This document shows, piece by piece, positions 48,674 through 58,174 of a DNA stretch of 64,000 bases (within the stretch, counting starts at the first letter, position 1; the number at the start of each line of letters is the position of its first letter). Source of the DNA: JAVJST01 sp040219295 (GTDB taxonomy: Bacteria; Pseudomonadota; Alphaproteobacteria; Rhodospirillales; Casp-alpha2). The notes beneath the pieces were generated by a model. The model searched no databases and was not told the DNA's origin. It saw only the letters and a list, made by a program, of their open reading frames with translations. The translations under genes were made by a program, and so were the position numbers. The DNA lies in the NCBI GenBank assembly GCA_040219295.1, contig JAVJST010000011.1, positions 744,001 through 808,000 of the forward strand, read 5' to 3'.

Positions 48674-50554
48674 TCAGGCAGAAATCCGGGCCGGTTCCCC
48701 GGAATCGACGAATGTCCGGAACCATTCCTCAAGGTTGATCCACTGCCAGACGAAGAAGCTGTTTGCGAACTCGCCGGTGCAAAACTCGCGGAATCTGGCG
48801 CGGACGCGATCGGCATCGAAGAAGCCGCGCGCGGCGAAAGAGGAACTGTTGATCAGGTCCTCGACATATCCCTTGATCGGATCCGACCGCAGCCACGCGC
48901 CCTGCGGCGTATGGACGCTGCGTTTCGGCGCGGTCCGGACCGTTTCGTCCATCAGCCCGGCCATGGCCGCGCGGGCGACGGCCTTCGACCGGCCGTCCTG
49001 GAACCGCAGCTGCCGCGGCAGGCAAAGGCCCAGCTCGATCAGCCGGTGATCAAGGAACGGGCAGCGCAGTTCGACGCCAAAGGCCATGCTCATGCGGTCG
49101 ACGAAGCGGGTATTGCGGGGGATCTTGCGGATCAGGATGTAGTCGAGCAGCGAATCGAGAATGGCGTCTCCCGTAGGATTATCCAGAGAAACAGCCGCGA
49201 GGGACGCCACCTCTGCCCGGGAGTCCCGGCTCAGTAACTCCGCGTCGGCCAGAACGGTGCCGTCGATGGCCTTGGCGCCGGCATCGTTGCGCAGCGCGCC
49301 GGCGGCCCTGGTACGGGCGGTATCATCGTCGACGCCCCAATGCGCCGCATAATCGCGGACGTCCTGCTCGCTGCCCGCCGGATCGGCGGCGATGCGTTCG
49401 CCGAGGTACATGTCGTGGTGCAGCTGATAGCCGCCGAAGGCTTCGTCGAGGCCGGTTCCGTCCTGCATGACCTTGATGTCGCCGTTCCGCGCCGCGTTCA
49501 TCACCCGGGCCCGGGCCAGGTTCATCAGGCCGCCAAGCGGCCCGTCGGCGTGCCACAGTTGGGTCCGGAAATCGGACAGGAAATCCTCCGGCGTATACGC
49601 GATCATTTCCAGATCGAGATCATGATGGGCGGCGGCCGGAACGATCCAGTCCCGCTCGCTGTAGTCTTCGGCGCCCTGAAACTCGGCCGAGATCGCCTTT
49701 GTTCCCGCGTGCAGGGTTTCGGACGCCGCGAAACACGCCAGCATTGCCGCGGAATCGAGACCGCCCGACAGAGACACGCCGACAGGCACGTCCGAGCGCA
49801 TGTGTATCCGGGTGGCGTCGATCATGAGATCGCGTGTCTGTGCGATTGCGTCGTCGCCCGAGATGTTGTCGGCGCGGATTTGCGCTGGCAAGTGGTACCA
49901 GCGCGATTGCGAGAAGCCGCTGGACCGGCTCCAGCGACCCATCGTTCCCGGGGCCAGTTGCTGCACGCCGTCGAAGAAGGTCTGCTCGTTGTCGTCGTAC
50001 GACGAATGCGCGAGATAGCGCAGCCACGCGGCCCTGTTCGGCGACGCCGGCACGCCGCCTGCCAGCAGGCCCTTGATTTCCGACGAGAACAACAGCCGGT
50101 CGCCCATTGTGGCGACGTACAGCGGTTTCTGCCCGAACCGGTCACGGGCGAAATAGGCGGTACGTTCAACGCTGTCCCAGATACAGAATGCGAACATGCC
50201 ATTAAGGCGGTTCAGGCAGCCCTCGCCCCACTTGGCCCATGCCGAGAGCAGAACCTCCGTGTCTCCCGAGCCGCGGAAATCGTTACTCGACGCAAGCTCC
50301 GCCCGCAGTTCCTTGTAGTTATAGATTTCGCCATTGAAAACGATCGTGTAGCGCCCGCCGGTATCCTGCATCGGCTGGTCCGCGGCCGAGCTGAGGTCGA
50401 GAATAGCAAGGCGGAGATGGCCCAGGGTCGCATCCGGCAGGCGGACGACACCCTCCCCATCCGGGCCGCGGTGCCGCTGGACGTCCAGCATGCGCTGCAC
50501 GGCGCGCTCATCAGCCTGGCGTTGTTCGCCGAGGATGCCGGCTATGCCACACAT
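48674..50554 (-). CDS. asnB: Asparagine synthase (glutamine-hydrolysing) family amidotransferase
   Basis: 626 residues, complete AsnB layout: MCGIAGILGEQ (Cys2), QRHRGPDGEGVVRLPD, IVFNGEIYNYKELRAELASS, PP-loop VGVSLSGGLDSAAMLACF and VMQDGTGLDEAFGGYQLHH. The C-terminal FGVELRCPFLDHRLIELGLC is typical. It lies between PhyH (38 bases upstream) and neuB copy 2. Its target could be the acid of the second nonulosonate (inference). Confidence 0.9.
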   Translation of the reverse strand: MCGIAGILGEQRQADERAVQRMLDVQRHRGPDGEGVVRLPDATLGHLRLAILDLSSAADQPMQDTGGRYTIVFNGEIYNYKELRAELASSNDFRGSGDTEVLLSAWAKWGEGCLNRLNGMFAFCIWDSVERTAYFARDRFGQKPLYVATMGDRLLFSSEIKGLLAGGVPASPNRAAWLRYLAHSSYDDNEQTFFDGVQQLAPGTMGRWSRSSGFSQSRWYHLPAQIRADNISGDDAIAQTRDLMIDATRIHMRSDVPVGVSLSGGLDSAAMLACFAASETLHAGTKAISAEFQGAEDYSERDWIVPAAAHHDLDLEMIAYTPEDFLSDFRTQLWHADGPLGGLMNLARARVMNAARNGDIKVMQDGTGLDEAFGGYQLHHDMYLGERIAADPAGSEQDVRDYAAHWGVDDDTARTRAAGALRNDAGAKAIDGTVLADAELLSRDSRAEVASLAAVSLDNPTGDAILDSLLDYILIRKIPRNTRFVDRMSMAFGVELRCPFLDHRLIELGLCLPRQLRFQDGRSKAVARAAMAGLMDETVRTAPKRSVHTPQGAWLRSDPIKGYVEDLINSSSFAARGFFDADRVRARFREFCTGEFANSFFVWQWINLEEWFRTFVDSGEPARISA

Positions 50555-50591
50555 GCCGATTTGTTCATGCCGAGTTGCATCGGGATCTTGT

Positions 50592-51455
50592 TCAGCCCTT
50601 CTCGAAGAAGGTCCGGAAGGTCTCGTGTTTCTTGTCGCTTTGGCCGAGTACCCGGTCGATCGCGTAGTCGTCGTAGTGATGCAGGATTCGGAACGGAACG
50701 TAATCGTCGGCCATCATGCGATGATACCGACAAATCGTGCTGAACCGAATGCGATTGGAGTTGTTGAAGCCGGAGCTGTGAAACAGGTTCATGTTGAAAA
50801 ACAGGGTGTCGCCCCGCTTGAGTTCGCAGATCGTCTCCGGGTACCGCTTAACCGCATCATCGGGAATCGCGCGTTGCTCGCTTCTGCCCTGTGCCCCAGC
50901 CTCCGAGTAGTCAGGATCGACCGTCCCGGCAAGGTGGCTGCTCTTGCAGACGTGCAGCGCGCCGAGTTCCTCCGGCGTATCCTGGAGCGCTGTCGAGATC
51001 ACGATTCCGCGTTCGCCGTCTAGGTTCTGCGGGAAGTAGCTGATATCTTGGTGCCATGTCAAAGTGTTGCGTTTGTCGAGCGGTGGGTCCATGCGAAACA
51101 GGAAGCCCGAGCACGACAGCTTCTCCATCGGATCACCGAGCAGTTCGGCGGCTACCGACACGATCGCTTCCTTCGTTGTGAAACGGTGAAATACGTAAGA
51201 AGCCTGAACGGCGTCGAACAACAGGCCGAAATCCTTCGGCCGCGCTGTTCGAAACTCCAACAGACGCTGATCGAACGCTTCCGTCTCCCACGGCGCGTCG
51301 AGCGAATCGAGTAAGTCGTCGGCCGGGACGATCGTGCGGTACATGTCGTAGACGAGGCGCCGCATGCCGGAAACCTCTGTCTCGGCATAGAGCCCTGGCA
51401 GGACCATGAAGCCGTCGACTTTGAACTTCTGGAGCTGTTCTTGCGAAATTCTCAT
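50592..51455 (-). CDS. Phytanoyl-CoA dioxygenase (PhyH) family oxygenase
   Basis: 287 residues. NTLTWHQDISYFPQNLDGER has the His-x-Asp iron ligands (HQD). NLFHSSGFNNSNRIRFST has the distal His and the 2-oxoglutarate-binding Arg. VISTALQDTPEELGALHVCK and GDTLFFNMN are core strands. These are Fe(II)/2-oxoglutarate-dependent oxygenases. In glycan and natural-product clusters they hydroxylate or oxidise sugars. No signal peptide. The gene sits between a class I methyltransferase (16 bases upstream) and AsnB, so it probably tailors the same intermediate (inference). Confidence 0.85.
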   Translation of the reverse strand: MRISQEQLQKFKVDGFMVLPGLYAETEVSGMRRLVYDMYRTIVPADDLLDSLDAPWETEAFDQRLLEFRTARPKDFGLLFDAVQASYVFHRFTTKEAIVSVAAELLGDPMEKLSCSGFLFRMDPPLDKRNTLTWHQDISYFPQNLDGERGIVISTALQDTPEELGALHVCKSSHLAGTVDPDYSEAGAQGRSEQRAIPDDAVKRYPETICELKRGDTLFFNMNLFHSSGFNNSNRIRFSTICRYHRMMADDYVPFRILHHYDDYAIDRVLGQSDKKHETFRTFFEKG

Positions 51456-51471
51456 TTCGGACCCCGCAATG

Positions 51472-52224
51472 TTACTTGACGATCAGGCCGACCCGGATGC
51501 CGGCGTCGAGCGGCTTCAAGTGGTCGGGGTCGGCCGGCAGAACATACGGCACCTTGTCGACGCGCCGGCAGAAATCGAAGAAGGCGGTGTTCGTATCTAT
51601 ATTGTCCGCCAGCAGGATGCCGCCGCTCCTGATGGCCGGCCACGCCTGTTCGAACTCCTGGGCCATGTTGGCGTAGGAGTGATCGCTGTCGTGGATGAAC
51701 CAGTCGATCTGGTCGTGCACGCCGAGGACTTGGGGCAACAGATCGGAGGACGGGCCCTGTTTCAGGCTCCAGCACGACCGCAGCGATTCGTCGATGATCC
51801 ATCCCGATGTGAGGTTGGGTGGCAGCGTGTCAGTATAGCCGTCCTCGTTGACCGGACCATCCTCGAAGGTCGACGGATAGTCGATCGAGTGCAGCGTTCC
51901 CTGATTACCGCCATCGATGAGACCTTGCAACACGAAGGCACTGGAGATCCCGTGCAGCACGCCGGTTTCGACTGTATGCTCCGGCGCCAGCTCGCGGGCG
52001 ATGGCGTAGAGGCACGTGCGATAGAGTCCGGCGAGCCACAGTAGGTTATCCCAATGCTTCGTCTTGAAGAAATCGACAGGCGCGACGGCCCGTTCGAAAC
52101 TCTCCCTGAGGCCGCTGTGGTTCTCGACGGACCGGACATGGCGACTCAGATCGAGCTCGAGCCAAGCGCCAAGATCGTTGAGGTTCTCGACAATGAACTG
52201 CCGTTTGTCTTCCAGCGAGAACAT
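51472..52224 (-). CDS. Class I SAM-dependent methyltransferase (Methyltransf_24/CmcI-like)
   Basis: 250 residues. ELAPEHTVETGVLHGISSAF is motif I (E-T-G-x-x-x-G), TLHSIDYPSTFEDG is motif II, and DWFIHDSDHSYANMAQEFEQ then SGGILLADNIDTNTAFFDFC supply the acidic metal site pattern of the cephalosporin-hydroxylase/macrocin-type methyltransferases. The N-terminal ~75 residues are helical. The likely reaction is O-methylation. The stop lies next to PhyH. Start ATG 52222-52224 abuts the carbamoyltransferase stop at 52225. Confidence 0.8.
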   Translation of the reverse strand: MFSLEDKRQFIVENLNDLGAWLELDLSRHVRSVENHSGLRESFERAVAPVDFFKTKHWDNLLWLAGLYRTCLYAIARELAPEHTVETGVLHGISSAFVLQGLIDGGNQGTLHSIDYPSTFEDGPVNEDGYTDTLPPNLTSGWIIDESLRSCWSLKQGPSSDLLPQVLGVHDQIDWFIHDSDHSYANMAQEFEQAWPAIRSGGILLADNIDTNTAFFDFCRRVDKVPYVLPADPDHLKPLDAGIRVGLIVK

Positions 52225-54045
52225 CTAGCTGTCCGCTCCATCGGTGCCGATGCGCGAGATCGCGACATCGTCAAACAACAGAACGTCTAGGTCTGATCGC
52301 AGGAACGTGCTGATCGCGTCCTCGGGGGTTTCGACGATTGCCTCGCCGTGCAGGTTGAACGACGTATTCATGACGCATGCAATCCCCGAGCGCTCCTTGA
52401 AGGCCGTCATCAAGTCGTAATACCCGGGATTGTTCTCCCGCCGCAGCATCTGCGGGCGGACCGTCTTGTCCGCCGGGTGCATCGCTGCCGGAATGGAGTT
52501 GACGTATTCGCGCTGCAGGTCGAAGGCCATGGTCATGAACGGCGAGTACAGGCCCTTCGGATTGACCAGCATCTCGTCGGCCTGCTCGATCGTCATTGAA
52601 GGCGTGAACGGCATCCAGAAGTCGCGATACTTGATCTTGCGGTTGATGCGCTCGACCGTTTCCGCCTGACGGGGATCGGCGAGGATCGATCGGTTGCCGA
52701 GTGCCCGTTGACCGAACTCCATGCGACCCGAGTAGCGCGCGATGACGCGCCCGTCGTCAAGCCATGCCGCCGCATCGGCAGCGATCGGACTCTCATGAAC
52801 TGTGAAGCTGTCGTCTAAGCCGGCGCGGGTGATGGCGGCTTCTACGGTGCTCTTGTCATACGAGGAGCCGAGATAGACGTCGGGCATGCCCGTGATCGGA
52901 TGCTCCGCATCCCGGTCCCGCGCCGCCAGCCAAGCGGCGCCGATCGCCAGCGACCCGTCGCCCGAGATCGGACCAACCCAGAGCTTGTCGAGTTGCTCGA
53001 TCTCGGCAAGCCGCTTACAAGCCTTGATGTTCTGGGCGACGCCGCCCGACAGGATGACGTTGCTGCAGCCGTGGGCCGTGATGTTGTTGGTGACCCACTC
53101 GGTCAGAATTTCTTCGACCCATTCCTGGATGCCCCAGGCAATACCGTCGAAACGCTGGGCACGAAGGGCCTCCCGGACCGAGAAGTAGAGATCGGCGACG
53201 ACTTCGTCGTTGTGGATCTCGGTTCCGGCGACGCGATTGATCTGACGGAAGAACGCCAGGCTATCGCGTCCGTGGTATTCCGTGCCGTAGGGTGCCAAGC
53301 CCATCAGCTTATACTCATGCTGACCGGGTTTCATGCCCAGCAGCAAGGTGACATACGCATAAAGACGGCCGACCTGAACCCGGTTGGATTTCCAGTACTC
53401 GGTAATCGTTCCGGCCTTGTCCATGGTGCTGATGGTTGCTGACGAGTCGTCGCCACCGCCTTCGATCGTCATCACAAGGGCGTCGTCGCGGGGGTATGGA
53501 GAGGAGTAGAAGCCGTAGGCTTTGTGGCAGTCCTCGTGACGATAGGTGATGACTCGTTCGCCGGGAATGCCAAGGAGTTGTTCGATCACATCGCGCCTGA
53601 TCTCGTCGCCGATGGCACACCAGTCTTCGGGCTCACTGTTGCGCATTCGTTCGACAGACGGGAAATAGGGATCGCTCTCTATGTCGTCGCCGCCGAGATG
53701 GCGGAACTCGTCGTACAGCTTGAAGGGCGATACGAACTTTCCCTCCAGCAGTCGCGGCTTCCAGTAGAAATCCATCTCCTTCAGCCAATCCTGGACCGAG
53801 AATACCGCGGCCTTGTTGTAAAGCGTCTGCCAGATCAGGCTGCTGTTTCCGGCGAATACCACGAGATCGACCTCGCGGGGATCGACGCCGGCGATGGCGA
53901 GAACCTTCTTGATCGCACGGGCCGGGAACCGGGAGTCGGCCTTCAAGCGGGACAGTCGTTCTTCCGCGATGGCCGCGACCAGCACGCCATCCCTGACGAC
54001 GCAGGCGTGCGACTCGTGATTGTCGCTGATACCTAGGATGATCAT
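52225..54045 (-). CDS. Carbamoyltransferase, NodU/CmcH family (copy 2)
   Basis: 606 residues with the same two-domain layout as copy 1 but clearly divergent. IILGISDNHESHACVVRDGV, AAIAEERLSRLKADSRFPAR, YRHEDCHKAYGFYSSPYPRD (metal His), LVMTIEGGGDDSSATISTMD and QHEYKLMGLAPYG lie in the first half. SNVILSGGVAQNIKACKRLA, GPISGDGSLAIGAAWLAARD, SGRMEFGQRALGNRSILADP and CVMNTSFNLHGEAIVETPED lie in the second. It O-carbamoylates an unknown hydroxyl. There are no DUF5989 or SxtJ partners here, unlike copy 1. It abuts the methyltransferase downstream. Confidence 0.92.
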   Translation of the reverse strand: MIILGISDNHESHACVVRDGVLVAAIAEERLSRLKADSRFPARAIKKVLAIAGVDPREVDLVVFAGNSSLIWQTLYNKAAVFSVQDWLKEMDFYWKPRLLEGKFVSPFKLYDEFRHLGGDDIESDPYFPSVERMRNSEPEDWCAIGDEIRRDVIEQLLGIPGERVITYRHEDCHKAYGFYSSPYPRDDALVMTIEGGGDDSSATISTMDKAGTITEYWKSNRVQVGRLYAYVTLLLGMKPGQHEYKLMGLAPYGTEYHGRDSLAFFRQINRVAGTEIHNDEVVADLYFSVREALRAQRFDGIAWGIQEWVEEILTEWVTNNITAHGCSNVILSGGVAQNIKACKRLAEIEQLDKLWVGPISGDGSLAIGAAWLAARDRDAEHPITGMPDVYLGSSYDKSTVEAAITRAGLDDSFTVHESPIAADAAAWLDDGRVIARYSGRMEFGQRALGNRSILADPRQAETVERINRKIKYRDFWMPFTPSMTIEQADEMLVNPKGLYSPFMTMAFDLQREYVNSIPAAMHPADKTVRPQMLRRENNPGYYDLMTAFKERSGIACVMNTSFNLHGEAIVETPEDAISTFLRSDLDVLLFDDVAISRIGTDGADS

Positions 54046-54099
54046 ATTCGAATTCCGGGTGTTCTCAGGCGCTTGTGCGATTCAGAACCGAAACGCCCA

Positions 54100-56127
54100 T
54101 CAGGTCTGGATTTGGCTTTGATAGTCGAACGAGTCGACCGCCTGTTCGAGCATGCCCCGCTCGAGAGCGTCACCGAACCGGAAGTCGTACATCATGAACG
54201 TGCCGTTCTGTTGCAGGAACAGGGCCATGTTTCTGATCTGGTTGGTCGTGAAGTCGTAACGCTCCATCTCGAACTCGATCATGTCGAAGAAGGCTTGAGT
54301 AACAGAGAACTGACAGGTCGCCGGGCTGTCCGGTTCGACGGAGGGATAGATCATCGACAGCGCCTCGACGACTGCTGGGCTGTAGGTCACCGATTTCTCC
54401 GTCGTCCGGGTGTCGAGGAAGAAAATGCGGTCGAGGCAGAAGTCGACGAGCTCGACGGCGACAGGGTTGTTGCTCTGCTCCGCCAGAACCAGAAGAACCT
54501 GCCGCGCAAGATTCCGGTCGAGTAGAATCCTGGCAAGGAACTTGAGGTTGATCTTGACGTAATCGGTGTCCAGCAGACCGTCGATGTTCTTGGTGAAGTG
54601 CTCGATCAGGTCTTCCTTGCTGTCGAACCACTCGCTGCGGATCTCCCGGACATAAGAGTCCCGCAGTTCGTTCAGCGCGGGGTTCGCCTTCGATTCGATC
54701 AGGCCGAGCAGCGCATCGAGCGGGTTCACGTTCTCGTTCACATGCATCCAGCGCAGCAGCGGTTGTCCCAGTCCCGAGTTCCAGATCGCCCACGCGAAGA
54801 AGTGGATGATACGGATCTGGTAGACGTCCTCTCGCGTCATGGTGCTCGACGACACCACGGACTCTTCGTACTCGACGACGGGCTCTCCGTCGTAAATACC
54901 GTACCCGCCGCTGATCAGGCGGTACTGGGTCTTGAGCGCGAATTTCTCGCGGGTCTCATCGTTCTCCATCTCCGAGCCGGGCAGCATGCGGATCTGCCCG
55001 ATGTTGAAGTAGGCGAAACCCATCTTGAAAACGGTGCGCAGCGTCTCGAGATGGCTTTCGTAGGTCTCGCCGGGCAGGCATGTGAGAACGTCGGTACTGA
55101 ACGGAATGCCGTCCTTCTCGCCCTGCTCAAGCAGATCCGTCATCGTCGACATCTTGATGTTGCCGCGCTTGATGGCCGCCAGGACTTCAGGGTCGGTGGA
55201 CTGGACCGCGACGAGCGGGTCGGAGATGCCCTTCAGGATGTGCTGAATCTCGACGCAGAAGCGCGAAGAGTTCTTGGCCCAGTTCACCAGTACCTTCTGC
55301 AGGCGTGTGGTATCCGCCGCTTTCTTGAGGGCGTGGGCGATGTCGATATCCCGCTCGAACATACCGAAGTTGGCGTCGGCGAACTGCCAGTAAACCGACG
55401 GCGAGCGTTCGCTGATGTATTCAATCTCGCGGATGATTCGTTCCGTGCCGAAACGTCGAACCTTATTGAGTGCGGCAATGCCCCAGGCGCAGAACGTGCA
55501 GGCGAACGGGCACCCGCGATTGGTTTCGATCAGCGGCTGATAGGTTGCCGCTTCGATGTACTCGTCGAGCAGGCCGTTCAGGTAAGGCGACGGGATCAGG
55601 TCGAGGTCGTGCTTACCTGATGAGTAGGGCTGATACACCAACTCGCCGTTCCTCAGGAATGCAAGGCCCGGAATGGATTCGGCCATGTCGTTCGGCATAA
55701 TGGTCCCGCCCTGCTCGAAGAACCGCTCAATCAGGAATGCCGTGGGCCACTCGCCTTCAAACATCGCGTAGTAGTGAACTTGCGGATGGTCGAGCAGGTA
55801 CTCGCGGATGCCGGCGTTGTCCGTCCGGATATGAGGACCGCCCTGCAACACGACGGCGTCCGGTGCCAACTCGGCAAGGCGCTTCTCGACGAGCCTGTTT
55901 AGACCCTCGTTCCAGGAATAGTTCGACAGCCCGACGACATCGGGCGGATTGTCCCGAATCCTGTCGATCAGTTCGCCCGTAGATTTGAACAGCGTTACGT
56001 CGACGCGATCACTGAACTTTTCGTTCAAATAACTGGCGATCAGGCCAACACCGTAGGGCACGGTGAAATTGGCCTGCAGGTAATCGTGCGCCAGGTCGGC
56101 AAGAAAGATTTTCAGTTGTTCAGCCAT
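54100..56127 (-). CDS. B12-binding-domain radical SAM protein
   Basis: 675 residues in three parts. Residues 1-150 resemble a cobalamin-binding domain (DVVGLSNYSWNEGLNRLVEK, AVVLQGGPHIRTDNAGIREY) but lack the D-x-H-x-x-G histidine. Residues about 190-420 are a radical SAM barrel with the [4Fe-4S] site RGCPFACTFCAWG (C206, C210, C213), then NFGMFERDIDIAHALKKAAD and FSTDVLTCLPGETYESHL. Residues 420-675 are a long helical C-terminal region I do not recognise. Such proteins methylate or rearrange unactivated carbons. As first gene of the middle run, it starts the group with carbamoyltransferase 2, methyltransferase and PhyH. Confidence 0.88.
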   Translation of the reverse strand: MAEQLKIFLADLAHDYLQANFTVPYGVGLIASYLNEKFSDRVDVTLFKSTGELIDRIRDNPPDVVGLSNYSWNEGLNRLVEKRLAELAPDAVVLQGGPHIRTDNAGIREYLLDHPQVHYYAMFEGEWPTAFLIERFFEQGGTIMPNDMAESIPGLAFLRNGELVYQPYSSGKHDLDLIPSPYLNGLLDEYIEAATYQPLIETNRGCPFACTFCAWGIAALNKVRRFGTERIIREIEYISERSPSVYWQFADANFGMFERDIDIAHALKKAADTTRLQKVLVNWAKNSSRFCVEIQHILKGISDPLVAVQSTDPEVLAAIKRGNIKMSTMTDLLEQGEKDGIPFSTDVLTCLPGETYESHLETLRTVFKMGFAYFNIGQIRMLPGSEMENDETREKFALKTQYRLISGGYGIYDGEPVVEYEESVVSSSTMTREDVYQIRIIHFFAWAIWNSGLGQPLLRWMHVNENVNPLDALLGLIESKANPALNELRDSYVREIRSEWFDSKEDLIEHFTKNIDGLLDTDYVKINLKFLARILLDRNLARQVLLVLAEQSNNPVAVELVDFCLDRIFFLDTRTTEKSVTYSPAVVEALSMIYPSVEPDSPATCQFSVTQAFFDMIEFEMERYDFTTNQIRNMALFLQQNGTFMMYDFRFGDALERGMLEQAVDSFDYQSQIQT

Positions 56128-56255
56128 TCCGCTATGTGCACATTGCCCGCTTGGGTCTGAAGATTGGCATTGACGTCCCGAACTTCAACCATCGGACATC
56201 TCGTTGCTTCGGCGCTCTCGAACAGCCAGCGACCGTTCTAACCCGGATGCACGCC
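56128..56255. promoter_or_regulatory. Divergent intergenic region between radical SAM and DUF115-like genes
   Basis: About 128 bases separate divergent starts, so promoters for the middle leftward run and for the plus-strand gene should be here. A GTG at 56136 opens the plus-strand frame early, but its first 40 codons look non-coding. No clear promoter boxes can be named. Confidence 0.35.
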
Positions 56256-57095
56256 ATGAGGACAATCAAAATCGCCTACCGATCGCTGATCGATGAGGCC
56301 GCCATCGTCCGAAACGTGCGGCATGCCCTGACCCGAGACATTAAGACCATCGCGCGCTGCGAGGCTCGGGACGGCAGCCTAATCATCGTTGGCGGCGGCC
56401 CATCGGTCGCACGGCGAATCGACAAAATCAAGCGCATCGTGAACGAAGGCGGTCAGATCCTCGCTCTCAACGAGGCGGCGCATTTCCTGATAGAGAACGG
56501 GGTGCGACCCTGGGGCGTTGCCCATCTCGCACCGTCGCCCTACACGGCGAGATGTATCGGGACGCCGTATCCCGACGTGACGTACTTCCTCGCCTCGATG
56601 GTGCCGCCGGATGCGTTCGACCGGACGGACGGACTGGATGTCGTCATGTGGCACACCTCGGGACCGGGGGTCTCGCAGGCGTTGGACCGCGAGGACGTAT
56701 GCATCGTCGACGGCGGACAGACCATCGGATTGCGCGCGTTTGGTCTGGGATACCATCTCGGATTCCGTACGTTCCATGTCTTCGGCATGGACAGCTCGTT
56801 CGAGGAGGGAGAGCTTCACGCCTATCGCAGCGTTTCCTATGCCGACGAGGCGGCCGGATTCCTGCTCAACTGTGACGGTCGCGAATTCCACTGCACGTGC
56901 GAGATGGCCGGCCAGGCACAGGATGCGATCGCCGTTCTGAATGGCCTGATCGCTGCGGGTTGCAAAGTCCAGGTCTATGGCGAGGGATTGTTGCCGCATC
57001 GTTGGAGGGCCGTGCAGGAAGGGCGCGGCCCGGCTAATCTGGAGGTCGGCGGCACCGGTCCGGATCCGCTCGTCCTCGAAGCCTACATGTTCTGA
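56256..57095 (+). CDS. DUF115/MptE-like protein (Maf motility-glycosylation type, putative)
   Basis: 279 residues from ATG 56256 (ATG 56247 is an alternative; the frame is open from GTG 56136). SLIIVGGGPSVARRIDKIKR and ILALNEAAHFLIENGVRPWG match the glycine loop and next strand of the DUF115/MptE-like fold, found in Maf-type flagellin glycosylation proteins and archaeal HMPt pyrophosphokinases. DVCIVDGGQTIGLRAFGLGY, FHVFGMDSSFEEGELHAYRS and LIAAGCKVQVYGEGLLPH follow. It is shorter than full Maf proteins and has no extra domain. It may transfer a nonulosonate; it is the second plus-strand gene. Confidence 0.68.
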   Translation: MRTIKIAYRSLIDEAAIVRNVRHALTRDIKTIARCEARDGSLIIVGGGPSVARRIDKIKRIVNEGGQILALNEAAHFLIENGVRPWGVAHLAPSPYTARCIGTPYPDVTYFLASMVPPDAFDRTDGLDVVMWHTSGPGVSQALDREDVCIVDGGQTIGLRAFGLGYHLGFRTFHVFGMDSSFEEGELHAYRSVSYADEAAGFLLNCDGREFHCTCEMAGQAQDAIAVLNGLIAAGCKVQVYGEGLLPHRWRAVQEGRGPANLEVGGTGPDPLVLEAYMF

Positions 57096-57106
57096 CATCG
57101 AGGCCA

Positions 57107-58159
57107 TCACCGCGCGATCCTCACGGTCAGCTCCACGGTATCGCGTAATCGTGCCTCGAAGCCATCAAGATCGAATGATCCTTCCGCTGCCATCAGCGGC
57201 AACAGATGACCGTGCAGGAATGCGCAGGCCTGGACGGCCAGCACGTCGTTCCCGGCAACCGCCTCGCGGAGTTTCCCGAACGCGCCATCAAAGCGGGCCG
57301 GAATCCGCGGGTCGAAATCGCAATCGGAACCGTATTCGGACGCGCTGATCGGCGTGTCGCCACCAGCTCTGTCATCGGACTTGGTCAGGAGATATCGCAG
57401 GTCGCCCTCGCCGAACAGATATCCGTCATCGGGGTACGTATTGAGACGGTGATTAAGATCCCACGGCGTGCCAAGCGGCATGGGCGTCGCATCGTTGAAA
57501 CCGAGCTCGCGCAGCCGAGTCATGAAATCGTCATGGGTGTAGCAGCGCAGGTAAGCGGCTTTCCAGTCGTCCATGAACGTGGTCATGTCGTATACGGGCA
57601 GCCGCATCAGGCTGAGTATCGCGAAGCAGTCGTCACCGTCGAGTTCGGCGAGAATCTCGCGGAGCTTGCGGACGACGTACCAATAGATGCCGCCGGCACC
57701 GTATACGAACACGAACATGCCGCCGTTCTTCTTGAGTACCCTGGAGATCTCCTGCAGGCAGTTGTCGGGAATGGCGGTGTGCTGAATCACGCCATAACAC
57801 CATACGAAATCGAACGTATCATCCTCGAACGGCAAGCTTTCAATGCTGCTGTTCAGACATTCGAATCGCTGTTCGCCGAACGGCGCCAAATTACGTTTGG
57901 CGCTCGCCGTGTTCTTTTCGCTGACGTCAACGGCCGTGACGTGCTCGGCACCGTGCTGCAGCATGAAGATCGATCCGCGTGCCGTGCCGCAACCGGCATC
58001 CAGGCATCGCTTGCCGGCGAACAGCGCAGAGGCGTCGATTCCGTTGGCGTCGAAACGGGTCTGAAACGGCTTTACGAAATCGATCATCTGCTCCGCGTCG
58101 AAACGCGCGAAACTCTGACCAAAGACGACGTCATGGTCCTTTTCCCGATTCTCGTTCAC
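57107..58159 (-). CDS. Class I SAM-dependent methyltransferase
   Basis: 350 residues from GTG 58157-58159. RCLDAGCGTARGSIFMLQHG is the SAM-binding motif I, then HVTAVDVSEKNTASAKRNLA (motif II), FDFVWCYGVIQHTAIPDNCL and ISRVLKKNGGMFVFVYG. The C-terminal half is not recognised. It is of the Methyltransf_11/UbiE-like type with unknown acceptor. It is the last gene of the right-hand run and converges with the DUF115-like gene across 11 bases. Confidence 0.82.
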   Translation of the reverse strand: MNENREKDHDVVFGQSFARFDAEQMIDFVKPFQTRFDANGIDASALFAGKRCLDAGCGTARGSIFMLQHGAEHVTAVDVSEKNTASAKRNLAPFGEQRFECLNSSIESLPFEDDTFDFVWCYGVIQHTAIPDNCLQEISRVLKKNGGMFVFVYGAGGIYWYVVRKLREILAELDGDDCFAILSLMRLPVYDMTTFMDDWKAAYLRCYTHDDFMTRLRELGFNDATPMPLGTPWDLNHRLNTYPDDGYLFGEGDLRYLLTKSDDRAGGDTPISASEYGSDCDFDPRIPARFDGAFGKLREAVAGNDVLAVQACAFLHGHLLPLMAAEGSFDLDGFEARLRDTVELTVRIAR

Positions 58160-58174
58160 GTCACATCCGTTCCT

